Shown here piece after piece: positions 35,157 to 43,900 of a DNA stretch of 64,000 nucleotides. Numbering within the stretch: position 1 is the stretch's first letter; each line of letters starts with the position of its first letter. The stretch is from Caldilineaceae bacterium. Lineage in GTDB: Bacteria > Chloroflexota > Anaerolineae > Caldilineales > Caldilineaceae. Made by a program: the position numbers and the translations under genes. The stretch spans positions 4,911,022 to 4,975,021 of the forward strand of contig OY282376.1 in NCBI GenBank assembly GCA_958295845.1. The letters are read 5' to 3'. The notes beneath the pieces are model-generated. The model was given only the letters and a program-made list of their open reading frames with translations, searched no databases and was not told where the DNA came from.

Positions 35157-35293
35157 AAAGTATAAGTTGGTTCGGGGTCCTGCGCTACTTTGTGGGGACG
35201 TGTATAATTGTGCGGCGCTCTGGTGTTGGGGAGGGCGAGGAGGGGTGGAGAGGTCGGTCTCTATACTAAACAGGGAAGTGAGTGTGAACTGCC

Positions 35294-37336
35294 ATGCTGA
35301 CTCTTGTCGAGAAGCTACTTTTTCTGGCCGCGGTTGCGGTGTCGATCTATCTGAGCTTTGTTCAGTTCCGGCGCGTTTATGACGTAGTGCGGCGGGGGGC
35401 GGGGGAGTTGCCGACGCGGGGTGAGGTTGCGGGGCGGCTGTGGCATGCTGCAGGCAGGTGGCTTACATTCGGCAATATGTGGAAGAGCCGCGATGGGGCC
35501 GGTGTCTTTCACGCGCTGATCGCGTGGGGGTTCGTCTTCTATCTGCTGGTGAACGTGGGCGATGTGGTGCAGGGCTTTTTTGCGGTCCGCTTTCTGGGCG
35601 CGGGCTCGGTTGGGGCCGCGTACCGTTTTGCGGCGGACATCGTGACGGTGGGCATTTTGATTGGCATGGTCTATTTTCTGGTGCGGCGCTTTGTGGTGCG
35701 CGAGCGGGCGCTGGGCTATAGCGACAATGTGATGCTGGTGGAGAAGGTGAAGGCAGGGGGGATCGGGCGGGACTCGCTGCTTGTGGGGCTGTTCATTTTG
35801 CTGCACGTGGGGTTCCGGCTGCTGGGCGAGAGTTTTGCGATCGCGCTGGAGCGGCAGGTGGCCGGTCATGGGGATGCGGCGCAGCCGTTCGCGAACGGGA
35901 TGAGCCTGTTGTGGGGTGGGTTGGACGCGGCGGTTCTGACGGTGGGGCAGCATGTAGGCTGGTGGGTGGCGTTAGGGCTGGTGCTGGCGTTTGTGCCGTG
36001 GTTCCCGCGCACGAAGCATCTGCATCTGATCATGTCGGGCGTGAACTTTTTGGCGCGGCCGCAGCGGAGCTCGCTGGGTGAGCTGCCGCCGCTGGACTTT
36101 GAGGACGAGACGATCGAGGAGTTCGGCGCGGCGCGGCTGGAACAGCTGCCGTGGCCGCATTTGGTGGACGCGTACGCGTGCATCATGTGCAACCGCTGCC
36201 AGGATGTATGCCCGGCTTACGTGACGGGCAAGGAGCTGTCGCCGGCGGCGCTGGAAGTGAACAAGCGCTACGCGATCAATGAGCGGGCGGAGGCGATGGC
36301 GGCGGGCGAGGAGACGCCGCCGCTGCTGGAATACGCGATCAGCGAGTCGGCGGTGTGGGCGTGCACGGCGTGCGGCGCGTGCGTTGACATCTGTCCGGTG
36401 GGCAACGAGCCGATGTTCGACATCATGCATTTGCGGCGCTACCAGGCGCTGACGGAGAACAGTTTTCCAGGGACGCTGCAACAGGCTTACCGCGGGATCG
36501 AACGGCAGGGGAATCCGTGGAACCAGAGTGCGCGCGAGCGGTTGGCGTGGGCGGAAGGGCTGGCGGTGCCGACGGTGGAGGATAAGCCGGATGCCGATGT
36601 GCTGTGGTGGGTGGGCTGCGCGCCGAGCTACGATCCGCGGGCGCGGGAGACGGCGCGGGCCTTTGCCAAGGTGCTGAACCACGCGGGCGTGAGTTTCGCG
36701 GTGCTGGGCGAGATGGAGAGCTGTACGGGCGACGCGGCGCGGCGTTCGGGGCGGGAAGACCTGTTCTGGGGGATGGCGGAGAGCAATATGGAGGTGCTGA
36801 ATGAAGTAGCGCCGCGGCGGATCGTGACGACGTGCCCGCACTGTCTGCACAGCATTGGTAAAGAGTATCACCAGTACAGCGGGGGAGGGACGCCACAGTG
36901 GGAGGTGATCCACCATACGCAGCTGCTGTCTGAGCTGGTGGCGGACCGTAAGCTGGAATATAACGTTGAGCAGGATGGGGTGGTTACGTTCCACGATCCG
37001 TGTTATCTAGGTCGGCATAACGGTATTGTGGACGCGCCGCGGACGTTGCTGGAGGCGGGCAATATCGCGCTGGAGGAGATGCCGCGGCACGGGCAGCAGA
37101 GTTTTTGTTGCGGGGCGGGCGGCGCGCAGTTCTGGAAGGAGGAGGAGCCGGGCGAGCGAGCGGTGAGTGCGGAGCGGTATGCAGAGGCGCGGGCGACGGG
37201 CGCGGATACGGTGGCCGTGGGCTGCCCGTTCTGTCTGACGATGATGTCGGATGCGGCGAATGCGGCGCAGGATGGTGTGGAGGTGAAGGATGTGGTGGAG
37301 TTGATTGCGGAGGGGTTGGACGGCAGTGGTCAGTGA
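35294..37336 (+). CDS. Membrane-bound heterodisulfide-reductase-related Fe-S oxidoreductase
   Basis: A 680-aa protein. The N-terminal ~270 residues form about five membrane helices resembling a NarI-type cytochrome b domain (AFVFYLLVNVGDVVQGFFAV follows HALIAW). Two [4Fe-4S] motifs come next: CIMCNRCQDVCP (from residue 295) and CTACGACVDICP (from ~357). The C-terminal half holds two CCG-type domains, with VGCAPSY, CTGDAARRSG, CPHCLHSIG and then FHDPCYLGRHNG and CCGAGG. This layout passes electrons between a quinone pool and a cytoplasmic partner, as in FadF-like or HdrD-related proteins; the partner is unknown. The ATG at 35294 follows AAGTGAGTG, a weak site. Confidence 0.88.
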   Translation: MLTLVEKLLFLAAVAVSIYLSFVQFRRVYDVVRRGAGELPTRGEVAGRLWHAAGRWLTFGNMWKSRDGAGVFHALIAWGFVFYLLVNVGDVVQGFFAVRFLGAGSVGAAYRFAADIVTVGILIGMVYFLVRRFVVRERALGYSDNVMLVEKVKAGGIGRDSLLVGLFILLHVGFRLLGESFAIALERQVAGHGDAAQPFANGMSLLWGGLDAAVLTVGQHVGWWVALGLVLAFVPWFPRTKHLHLIMSGVNFLARPQRSSLGELPPLDFEDETIEEFGAARLEQLPWPHLVDAYACIMCNRCQDVCPAYVTGKELSPAALEVNKRYAINERAEAMAAGEETPPLLEYAISESAVWACTACGACVDICPVGNEPMFDIMHLRRYQALTENSFPGTLQQAYRGIERQGNPWNQSARERLAWAEGLAVPTVEDKPDADVLWWVGCAPSYDPRARETARAFAKVLNHAGVSFAVLGEMESCTGDAARRSGREDLFWGMAESNMEVLNEVAPRRIVTTCPHCLHSIGKEYHQYSGGGTPQWEVIHHTQLLSELVADRKLEYNVEQDGVVTFHDPCYLGRHNGIVDAPRTLLEAGNIALEEMPRHGQQSFCCGAGGAQFWKEEEPGERAVSAERYAEARATGADTVAVGCPFCLTMMSDAANAAQDGVEVKDVVELIAEGLDGSGQ

Positions 37337-37384
37337 TCAGTGGTCGGTGGTCAGTGGCTGGAGACAGCAAGTGGGGGGAGTAGT

Positions 37385-37500
37385 CACTGTTGGCTAGACA
37401 TTTTGCTGGAGAAGAATTAGCACCGTGGCTAGCAAGGGCGGGGCGTTGCGGGGGCGCAGCCCCTGCACAAGGGAGGGCCGAAGGCCCGAACGCCCAAAAC
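37385..37500 (+). repeat. Cloverleaf-type dispersed element (full copy)
   Basis: Runs from CACTGTTGGCTAGACA through GCACCGTGGCTAGCAAGG-like sequence to the structured half: outer arms GGGCGTT/AACGCCC, hairpin GCGGGGGC-GCA-GCCCCTGC and hairpin GGGCC-GAA-GGCCC, then CCAAAA. Confidence 0.85.
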
Positions 37501-37572
37501 AGCAGTGATCAGTGGTTAGTGGTCGGTAACTGCGCGATCAGTTGGGGGCTTGGGGATTGGATTGGGGGGAGG

Positions 37573-38391
37573 TCAGCAGAGGAAGGCTGCGAACCTGGAG
37601 GGGGAGGCGATGAGTTCTGCGGTCTGGAAGGCGGTGTAGAAGAGGAGCGCGCAGAGGAGGGTCCAGGAGAGGCCGCGGACGATGCGGGGTTCGCGGACGA
37701 GGGGCTGGCGACCGAAGTTGAGGACGGAGGGCGGGCGGTAGCGGGGCAGGAGGCCGATGGCGATGATGACGCCGCCGACGAGGCCGCCCATGTGGCCCCA
37801 GTTGTCGACGTTGGCGACCGAGAAGCCAAGGACGAGGTTGATGACGAGGATGGCGAGCGCGGACTGGAGCATCGACTGCCCCTGGCGGCCCATGTTATCG
37901 CGGAAGCGATAGAAGTAGATGATGGTTGCGCCAAGCAGGGCGAAGACAGCGCCGGATGCGCCTGCGGAGGGGGCGGGCGAGAAGGCGAAGCTGGCGATGC
38001 TGCCGAGCAGGCCGCCGAGGAGGTAGATGGCGGTGAAGCGCAGGTGGCCGAAATGGCCTTCGATGATAGGGCCGAGCCAGAAAAGGCCGATGAGGTTGGA
38101 GATGAGGTGAATGGGGCCGATGTGGAGGAACATGGCGGTAAAGAGCCGCCAGCTCTCGCCCTGCATGATATGCCAGTTGGACTTCATGCCGAGGTCGCAG
38201 AGGACGCGCAGGTTGGTGGGGCCGTTCCAGACGCCGTATTCGAGCAGACCGTAGATGAAGGTGGCGGCGAAGACGAGGAGGTTGACGGCGATCAGGGCGC
38301 GGCTGACGCGCGGGCGGACGAGGGGGATGTAGAAGGTCGGCGCGGGCGGCGGACCGTCCGGCCGAGGCGGGGGGTTGAAGAGGTTTTTCAC
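37573..38391 (-). CDS. Rhomboid-family intramembrane serine protease
   Basis: A 272-aa membrane protease that cleaves substrates within the bilayer. The catalytic Ser is in PSAGASGAVFALLG (GxSG, near residue 146), the catalytic His in NWGHMGGLVGG (near 201), and the stabilising H-x5-HxxxN region is FLHIGPIHLISNLIGL. About six to seven hydrophobic segments are visible after a Pro-rich cytoplasmic head (NPPPRPDGPPPAP). It begins eight bases after the gmk stop, so it is expressed with guanylate kinase. Confidence 0.92.
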   Translation of the reverse strand: MKNLFNPPPRPDGPPPAPTFYIPLVRPRVSRALIAVNLLVFAATFIYGLLEYGVWNGPTNLRVLCDLGMKSNWHIMQGESWRLFTAMFLHIGPIHLISNLIGLFWLGPIIEGHFGHLRFTAIYLLGGLLGSIASFAFSPAPSAGASGAVFALLGATIIYFYRFRDNMGRQGQSMLQSALAILVINLVLGFSVANVDNWGHMGGLVGGVIIAIGLLPRYRPPSVLNFGRQPLVREPRIVRGLSWTLLCALLFYTAFQTAELIASPSRFAAFLC

Positions 38392-38398
38392 GTGTGGG

Positions 38399-39040
38399 CT
38401 ACAGATCTACGGGCGACCAGTCTACGCGACATTTTTCGGCTTGAATGATGCTGATCACCTTGTCGACCGTCTCTTCCTGGCGGTCGTCGCGGTTGACGAC
38501 GACGTACTGGAAGTTTTGCAGTTGCTGCAACTCTTTGCGAGCGGTGGCGATGCGCATTTTGAGCCTGTCGGAGGTCTCGGTCTTGCGCTCGCGCAGCCGC
38601 CGCATCTGCTCCACTTCGTTGTCGGCGACGAGGAAGATGGTCACGGCCTCGGGTATGAGGCGGCGGATGGTGGCGGCGCCCTGGACGTCGATACGGAGGA
38701 TCACGTCCTTGCCGCTGGCGAGGGCCTTGCGGACGTGGGTTTTGGGGATGCCTTTGTAGTCGCCGTAGACGACGGCATATTCCAACAGTTCATTGGCGTC
38801 GATCATTTCGGCGAATTCGCCGACGGAGACGAAGTGGTAGTCGACGCCTTCTTCCTCAGCTGGGCGGCGGGGCCGGGTGGTGGCGGTTACGACGAAGTGG
38901 AAGGGGAGGTTCCGCTGCTTCATCAGCGAAAGGATGGTGTCTTTGCCGACGCCGCTGGGCCCGGATATCACCACCAGAATTGGACGGGGTTGATTCTGCT
39001 GGTTGTAGATCGGAGTCACATCATCCTGGATATCGAACAT
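38399..39040 (-). CDS. gmk: Guanylate kinase
   Basis: A 213-aa enzyme phosphorylating GMP to GDP with ATP in guanine nucleotide synthesis. The P-loop is VISGPSGVGKDTILSLM (near residues 23-39; Asp replaces the more common Ser/Thr after Lys, as in many homologues). The GMP-binding region TTRPRRPAEEEGVDYHFVS and the end part HVRKALASGKDVILRIDVQG are canonical. Length is normal. The start is the first ATG of the frame. The rhomboid protease follows directly. Confidence 0.95.
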   Translation of the reverse strand: MFDIQDDVTPIYNQQNQPRPILVVISGPSGVGKDTILSLMKQRNLPFHFVVTATTRPRRPAEEEGVDYHFVSVGEFAEMIDANELLEYAVVYGDYKGIPKTHVRKALASGKDVILRIDVQGAATIRRLIPEAVTIFLVADNEVEQMRRLRERKTETSDRLKMRIATARKELQQLQNFQYVVVNRDDRQEETVDKVISIIQAEKCRVDWSPVDL

Positions 39041-39177
39041 AGAAGACGCATCCCATTGGAGTTTTGAGTTTCCGGTGTTCAGTTATCGTTAGCGGCACGG
39101 GAGAGGCCGCTTGCTGACTGAGAACTGACTACTGACAGTTAGAAACGAAAACCACTCTGGCAGGCATCACCATCGCT

Positions 39178-39205
39178 TTGTGCCGGGCATTTCGCTGGAT
39201 ATAAT
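39178..39205 (+). promoter_or_regulatory. Possible promoter upstream of the zinc-ribbon gene
   Basis: TTGTGC, a 16-bp spacer and a consensus TATAAT at 39200-39205. The -35 is weak and the leader would be ~190 bases. Otherwise 39041-39403 shows nothing genic. Confidence 0.35.
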
Positions 39206-39403
39206 GATGGGCAGTCGAACGTCCATACTGGCATAAGGTACGCGGTTCAGTATAGTGCAGATTAATGGTGAGCGAAAAATCGGGAGCGTAATCGTTGCGC
39301 GGTGGGGGTGACATGCGCCCATTTAACGCCGGGCTTCATGCAGCGGGGAAGCTGGGGATGCGCCTGTGTTCGGAAGAGACGCTAGGGCGGTACTGAGGGA
39401 ACG

Positions 39404-39775
39404 ATGCCAATTTACGAGTATTACTGTTTTGACTGCAAGAAGCGGGTGAGTGTGCTGTTCCGCACGATGGCGGAGGCGGAGGCGGGCGCGCCGGCGTGCC
39501 CGGAGTGCGCGGGGGAGCGGCTGCGGCGGCTGATGAGCCGGTTGCGGGTGCTGCGCTCGGAGGAGAACCGGATCGAGTCGATGGCGGAGGACTCTTCGCT
39601 GCTGTCCGGGTTGGAGCAGGAGGACCCGCGGGCGCTGGCGCATTTCATGCGCAAGATGAGCGATGAGACGGGTGAGCCGCTGGATGGGGAGATGGATGAG
39701 GTGGTGGACCGGCTGGAGTCGGGGGAGAGCCCGGAGTCGATTGAGTCTTCGATGGAGGACGGCAGTAGTCAGTAG
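39404..39775 (+). CDS. FmdB-type zinc ribbon protein
   Basis: A 123-aa protein whose first ~45 residues are the FmdB zinc ribbon: MPIYEYYCFDCKKR, then CPECAGERLRRLMSR, giving two CxxC pairs for zinc. The tail is acidic (MDEVVDRLESGESPESIES) and contains a helix with EDPRALAHFMRKMSDE. FmdB was first linked to formamidase regulation, but most family members are uncharacterised. The ATG follows a weak site (GAGGGAACG). It is a single-gene unit ending near the bidirectional terminator at 39940. Confidence 0.9.
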   Translation: MPIYEYYCFDCKKRVSVLFRTMAEAEAGAPACPECAGERLRRLMSRLRVLRSEENRIESMAEDSSLLSGLEQEDPRALAHFMRKMSDETGEPLDGEMDEVVDRLESGESPESIESSMEDGSSQ

Positions 39776-39939
39776 TCAGTAGTCAGTGGTCGGTGGTCAG
39801 TGAACTGCGGAACACCTTAACACCTTTTGAACCACGGAGGGCCACGGAGGAACACGGAGGAACACCTTTAACACCCTTTTGGCTGCGGGGAACGCCTTTC
39901 ACACTTTTGTTTTGTTGGTGGCTGCTCAGGGACATGGAG

Positions 39940-39970
39940 AAAACCCTCTTGGAATTGGGAGGGTTTTTTT
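39940..39970. terminator. Bidirectional terminator between fmdB-type and c-di-AMP receptor genes
   Basis: AAAACCCTC pairs with GAGGGTTTT around a 10-base loop, followed by seven T on the + strand; the - strand reads GGGTTTTC. Upstream, 39776-39940 holds a CAGTAGT/CAGTGGT tract and a CCACGGAGG repeat. Confidence 0.88.
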
Positions 39971-39993
39971 GATTGGGGAGGTTTGGAGGGGGG

Positions 39994-40323
39994 TTATATC
40001 TTTTCGAAGTGGTCGACGGGGACGACGAAGATGGTGGCGCCGCCTACCTGTTTTTCGACGGGGGTGGGGATGTGCATTTCGCCGGGTTCCATGACGGGCG
40101 GGAGGGGTGTTACGTATTGGACGCGGCTGGTGCAGCTTTCGCGGAAGACGGTGAGGACGTCCTCGACCTGTTCGTCCTGGACGCCGCAGAAGATGGTTGC
40201 GTTGCCGATGCGGAGGAAGCCGCCGCGGGTGCCGGTTATGGTGGCGGAGTAGCCGCGGCGTCCGAGGCGGTCGAGGAGGTTGGGGCTGTCTTCTTCGTTG
40301 ACGATGGCGATGACTAACTTCAT
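39994..40323 (-). CDS. Cyclic-di-AMP receptor (DarA/PstA type PII-like protein)
   Basis: A 109-aa PII-like signalling protein of the family that binds cyclic-di-AMP as a trimer. The N-terminal MKLVIAIVNEEDSPNLLDRL is characteristic, followed by YSATITGTRGGFLRIGNATI, where Thr, Arg and Gly contact the ligand in known structures. The end strand is GGATIFVVPVDHFEKI. Presence of this gene implies c-di-AMP signalling in the organism, though no diadenylate cyclase lies in the window. The upstream region has a TTTTTAG-type tract. Confidence 0.93.
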   Translation of the reverse strand: MKLVIAIVNEEDSPNLLDRLGRRGYSATITGTRGGFLRIGNATIFCGVQDEQVEDVLTVFRESCTSRVQYVTPLPPVMEPGEMHIPTPVEKQVGGATIFVVPVDHFEKI

Positions 40324-40982
40324 GTTTTTAGTTCTTGATTTCTAGTTTTTGGTAAACCCACTTGTACGGGACAGGTTGCTGAATGCCAGTCTGGCTGCGC
40401 TTCTTCTTTTGGCGACCTGTTGTTGTTACATTCTTGAACAGTCTTTTTCTTTCGTCAACTTAGCCTCGGGGCGGGTGGCCGCCACTCAGAGCCGGGGCTG
40501 GGGACGAAGGCCCTTTAGTCGCAGGGCTACTTGCCGCTTTCGCTATGGCCACTCTCACCGACTATTGGACGGTCTTGGTCGAAGAATGACATGTTCGCAG
40601 GCCGCTGCAACAGGGCCCCCATACAAATGCGGACGATGACGGTGCGGACGATGACGGCCAGCTGGCAATTGCTTTCTCATGCCAGTTGAGATGTCTCATC
40701 GAAGAGGTCGAAGGCCGCCCTGAGTAGGCCATTACGGATTGACCTCCTGTTCGAGCTCTCGACTGCCGATGCTTTCCGGCTGGCTCATGGGAGGGCACCC
40801 GAATCATATCTCATTTTGGCTACTTCTGTCTATGTCGTATGTGTGGTCATTTGGCGGCATTTGTAGGGAGTAGGGGTTGTATTCGGGACGGGCGGAGCCT
40901 GGGCAGGTCTGTGTCCACGGGATCCTGGCGGGTATAGGGCCCAGCGACGAAGGGCCAGGCTGGGCTCAGGCGACGGCGATGC
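40324..40982. other. Intergenic stretch without a supported gene
   Basis: After a heptamer tract near 40322 I see no conserved coding frame, no RNA gene and no long tandem repeat. A GGGCCCAGC…GGCCAGGCTGGGC stem near 40937 could end the long gene at 40983, but no T-run follows. Confidence 0.5.
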
Positions 40983-43900
40983 CTAGTCATTTGCGGGCAC
41001 CTCACTCTCAGATTGGGACAGGACGACTGAGTCCATTCCTTCTTGCGTGAGGATTTTGGGCGCGCCCTCGAGGCTTGCGTCGTAGAGGCCGACGATGAGA
41101 CGCAGCGGACCGGGGGGCAGGGTTGCGGGCAGTTGAAGGGCAGTGCTGCTGAATCCTTCTGCCGAATTCAACTGCAGGAGTGGGTCTGCCTGGGAGAGAA
41201 TGCCGCCGGACTCGTTGAGCAGGTGGACGAATATCTTCTCCCCGCCGGTAAGTATTTCCTGATTTCCAATCCAGTCCATGTGTATGACGAAAATGCCGGC
41301 GGCGGCTATCTCTTGCGGGCTCAGTTGGGCTCTCTTGAGCGTAACACCGTTTTCGAACGGTGCGTCTACTTCTTGCCAGCCCTGGGGGTCTGGTCGAGCG
41401 TAGAGGCGTACGGGAAAGTTGCCGACTCGCTCCTGCAGAACCATGTGGAATCCGGCGGCGAGCGCGTCGGGAGCGATGCCGGTGGCATCCCAGTTGGGAG
41501 CGGGCGCGGCGGGCAGAATGACCCGGAACACGCTGTCGTGGATGATGGAATCGACGACCTGCGCGGCGCCGTCGGCGTCATGGGGCCCGGGGGGAATCAT
41601 GAACTGTTGGACATCGCCTTTGTAGTAGTACTCGAGGGTCGGGTCGGGGAAGTTCACGGCGATACGGACGTCTTGCGCGGGCAGGCCGGCGCTCCAGCGA
41701 TCCAGGGTTTCGGCCAGCGCCCGCCATCCCGGTGATCTGGTTTCAAAATAGTGTATGCGCAGGCTGTAGAGGTTGGTGGCAAGGACAAGGATTATCAGCG
41801 CGGCGGCGGCGATGCGGCCGAGCGGGATGCGCGCGAGAGGCGTGGCGGGATCGGAGGCGGAATCTTGTCCGCTGCTTGCGCCTGCTTCGCGGTCGACCCA
41901 GTAGCGCCAGCGCCAGCCCAGGTGCGTATCGATCCAACTGCTCATGCTGGCCGCGCTGACGGTTATCAGCAGCAGGAATGGCGGGAGCGCGGCGACCAGG
42001 TAGCGTTCATCGAATATGGGACGCTGGCGCGCGCCGAACCAGGTCGCCAGGAGAGGGATGAGCAGGTAGAGGAGCAGGAAGACGGTTGCGCTTGACTGGC
42101 CGGGAGGTGTCTGCTGTTGGTCTCCTGGGCCCTTTGGGATGCTTTCGCCGGTTTGGGTTTCGGGGTCGCCCGGGACGGTTTCGTTGCTGTTTTCGGCGCT
42201 GTTTTGGTTGCGAATGCCAAAGAGGATTCCGGCGACGATGACAGCCCCGGCCAGCAGCCCGCCGGCGAAACGCCAGATCGGATGGGGGACCATTTCGCTC
42301 AAGGCGAAGACGCCGAGAGAGCGCCACAGCATCGCCCCGAAGGCGGGGGAGTCGCCGTTACCGCCGTAGCGGATAAGGGTCTGCCAGGCGCTGATAAACC
42401 AGGGCGCGCATAGGGCAGCGGTCAGCAGTTGGGCGAGGCTCCAGCGCGTGAACAGCGCGCCATCGCCGGAACGCCACGTTTTGAGGAACTGGCCGGCGGG
42501 GTGAAGGGTCCGGCGCGTCCAGATGTTGCGCAGCAGCAGGAAGAGGACAAAGAGGTTGTGCGCCAGAATGACGAATGCGGCGTAGTAGTGGACCTGGAGG
42601 GCGACGGCCGCGCAGAGGGCGTAGGCTGCGGGAGCCGGCCAGAGCTTGGGCTGGTGGACGACCCGCAGGGCCAGGACTGAGGCGGCCGCGGTGAGCGCCA
42701 GGCTGAGCGAGTACATACGGGCATCCTGGCTGTGCCAGATGGTGTAGGTGTTCAGGGCCAGGAGCAGGCTGGCGATGAGGGCGGTCGGGGCGCCGAGGCG
42801 AAGCCGCCTGGCCAGACGGAAGACCAATGGGATGGCAAGCGTGCCCGCCAGGACGGGGACAAATCGCAATGCGAACTCGGTCGTTCCGGCGACCTGGAGC
42901 CAGGCGTGCTGCAGGAGGTAACTGCCAGCGGGATGCGGTTCTCGCAACGACAATGTTCGGGCGACGATCTGGGCAGGGGCGTGCAGGCTGAAGAAGAAGC
43001 CGAAGCTCTCGTCCCCCCGAAGTTCGCGAAAACCGAGGCGGAAGAGCCTCAGCGCAAAGCCGAGCAGGATAATTGCCAGCAGGGCGCCGCGCTGGAGATG
43101 CACGTTAGATAGCACGCGCTGGCCGGCGCGCTGCAGATGCTCGCGGGGGAAGGCGGGACGTTGGGCCGGCTTGCGCTTGAGCCCGTCAAATCCTTCGTGG
43201 GCGCGTCGCCAAGTGGTTCGCGCCGCGGCCAGGAGCTGGGAGCGCAGGGCGAAGAAGAGCCCGAGCCAGCCGATCGCGCTGGCTGCCAGGCCCCAGACAA
43301 CACTTTGGGGTCGATAGATCAGTTCGAGGACGCCGGATCCGGCGGGCACGGGTATGGCGAGGAAGGCCCGGTTGGCGCGGGCCACCGGGAGGGACTGATC
43401 CCCTTGCCAGCGGGCCTGCCAGCCGGGCAGCCACTTCTCGCTGAGGAAGAGAAGGCCGGGTTGGGCGCTCTGGATGCGGATACGGAGATGTCCCGCGGCA
43501 ACGCGCTCAACCTGCAGGTCGGCCTGGCCGCCGTCGCCTAGTGTCATGCGCCCGTCCTGCCAGGCGCCGCCCAGGGCTTGGGCATGGGAGGGGGGGATCA
43601 GGAGCTCATCGCGGATGTTGAAGGCGGGGTCGGCGAGCAGCGCGAGGGCTTCGCCGTCATCGACAGTGCGTGCGCGCTGCGTCCACCACAGCCGGGGGGT
43701 TATTGCGTTGAGCACGTGAAGGTAGGTGGTCGAGGTTTCCGGCCGATTGAATTCGGCCAGTAGCTGGCTTTCGACGGGCAGTTCGTGCCGCCAGGTGAGA
43801 ACGGTGCCGGTGCCGGTCAGCTCCCACATGCGATCGAGGGGAAATTCGGTGATGAAGGCGTTGTACCTGGCGTGGCGCAGGGGGCTTTTGCCGAGGACGT

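Noticed and set aside
33721-35157. 478-residue open frame on the + strand
   Set aside because: Antisense shadow of the MFS gene with biased Glu/Gly/Asp composition, ending in heptamer repeats.
37390-38448. 352-residue open frame on the + strand
   Set aside because: Antisense to the rhomboid gene, and its start is a translation of the cloverleaf repeat (LARAGRCGGAAP-type).
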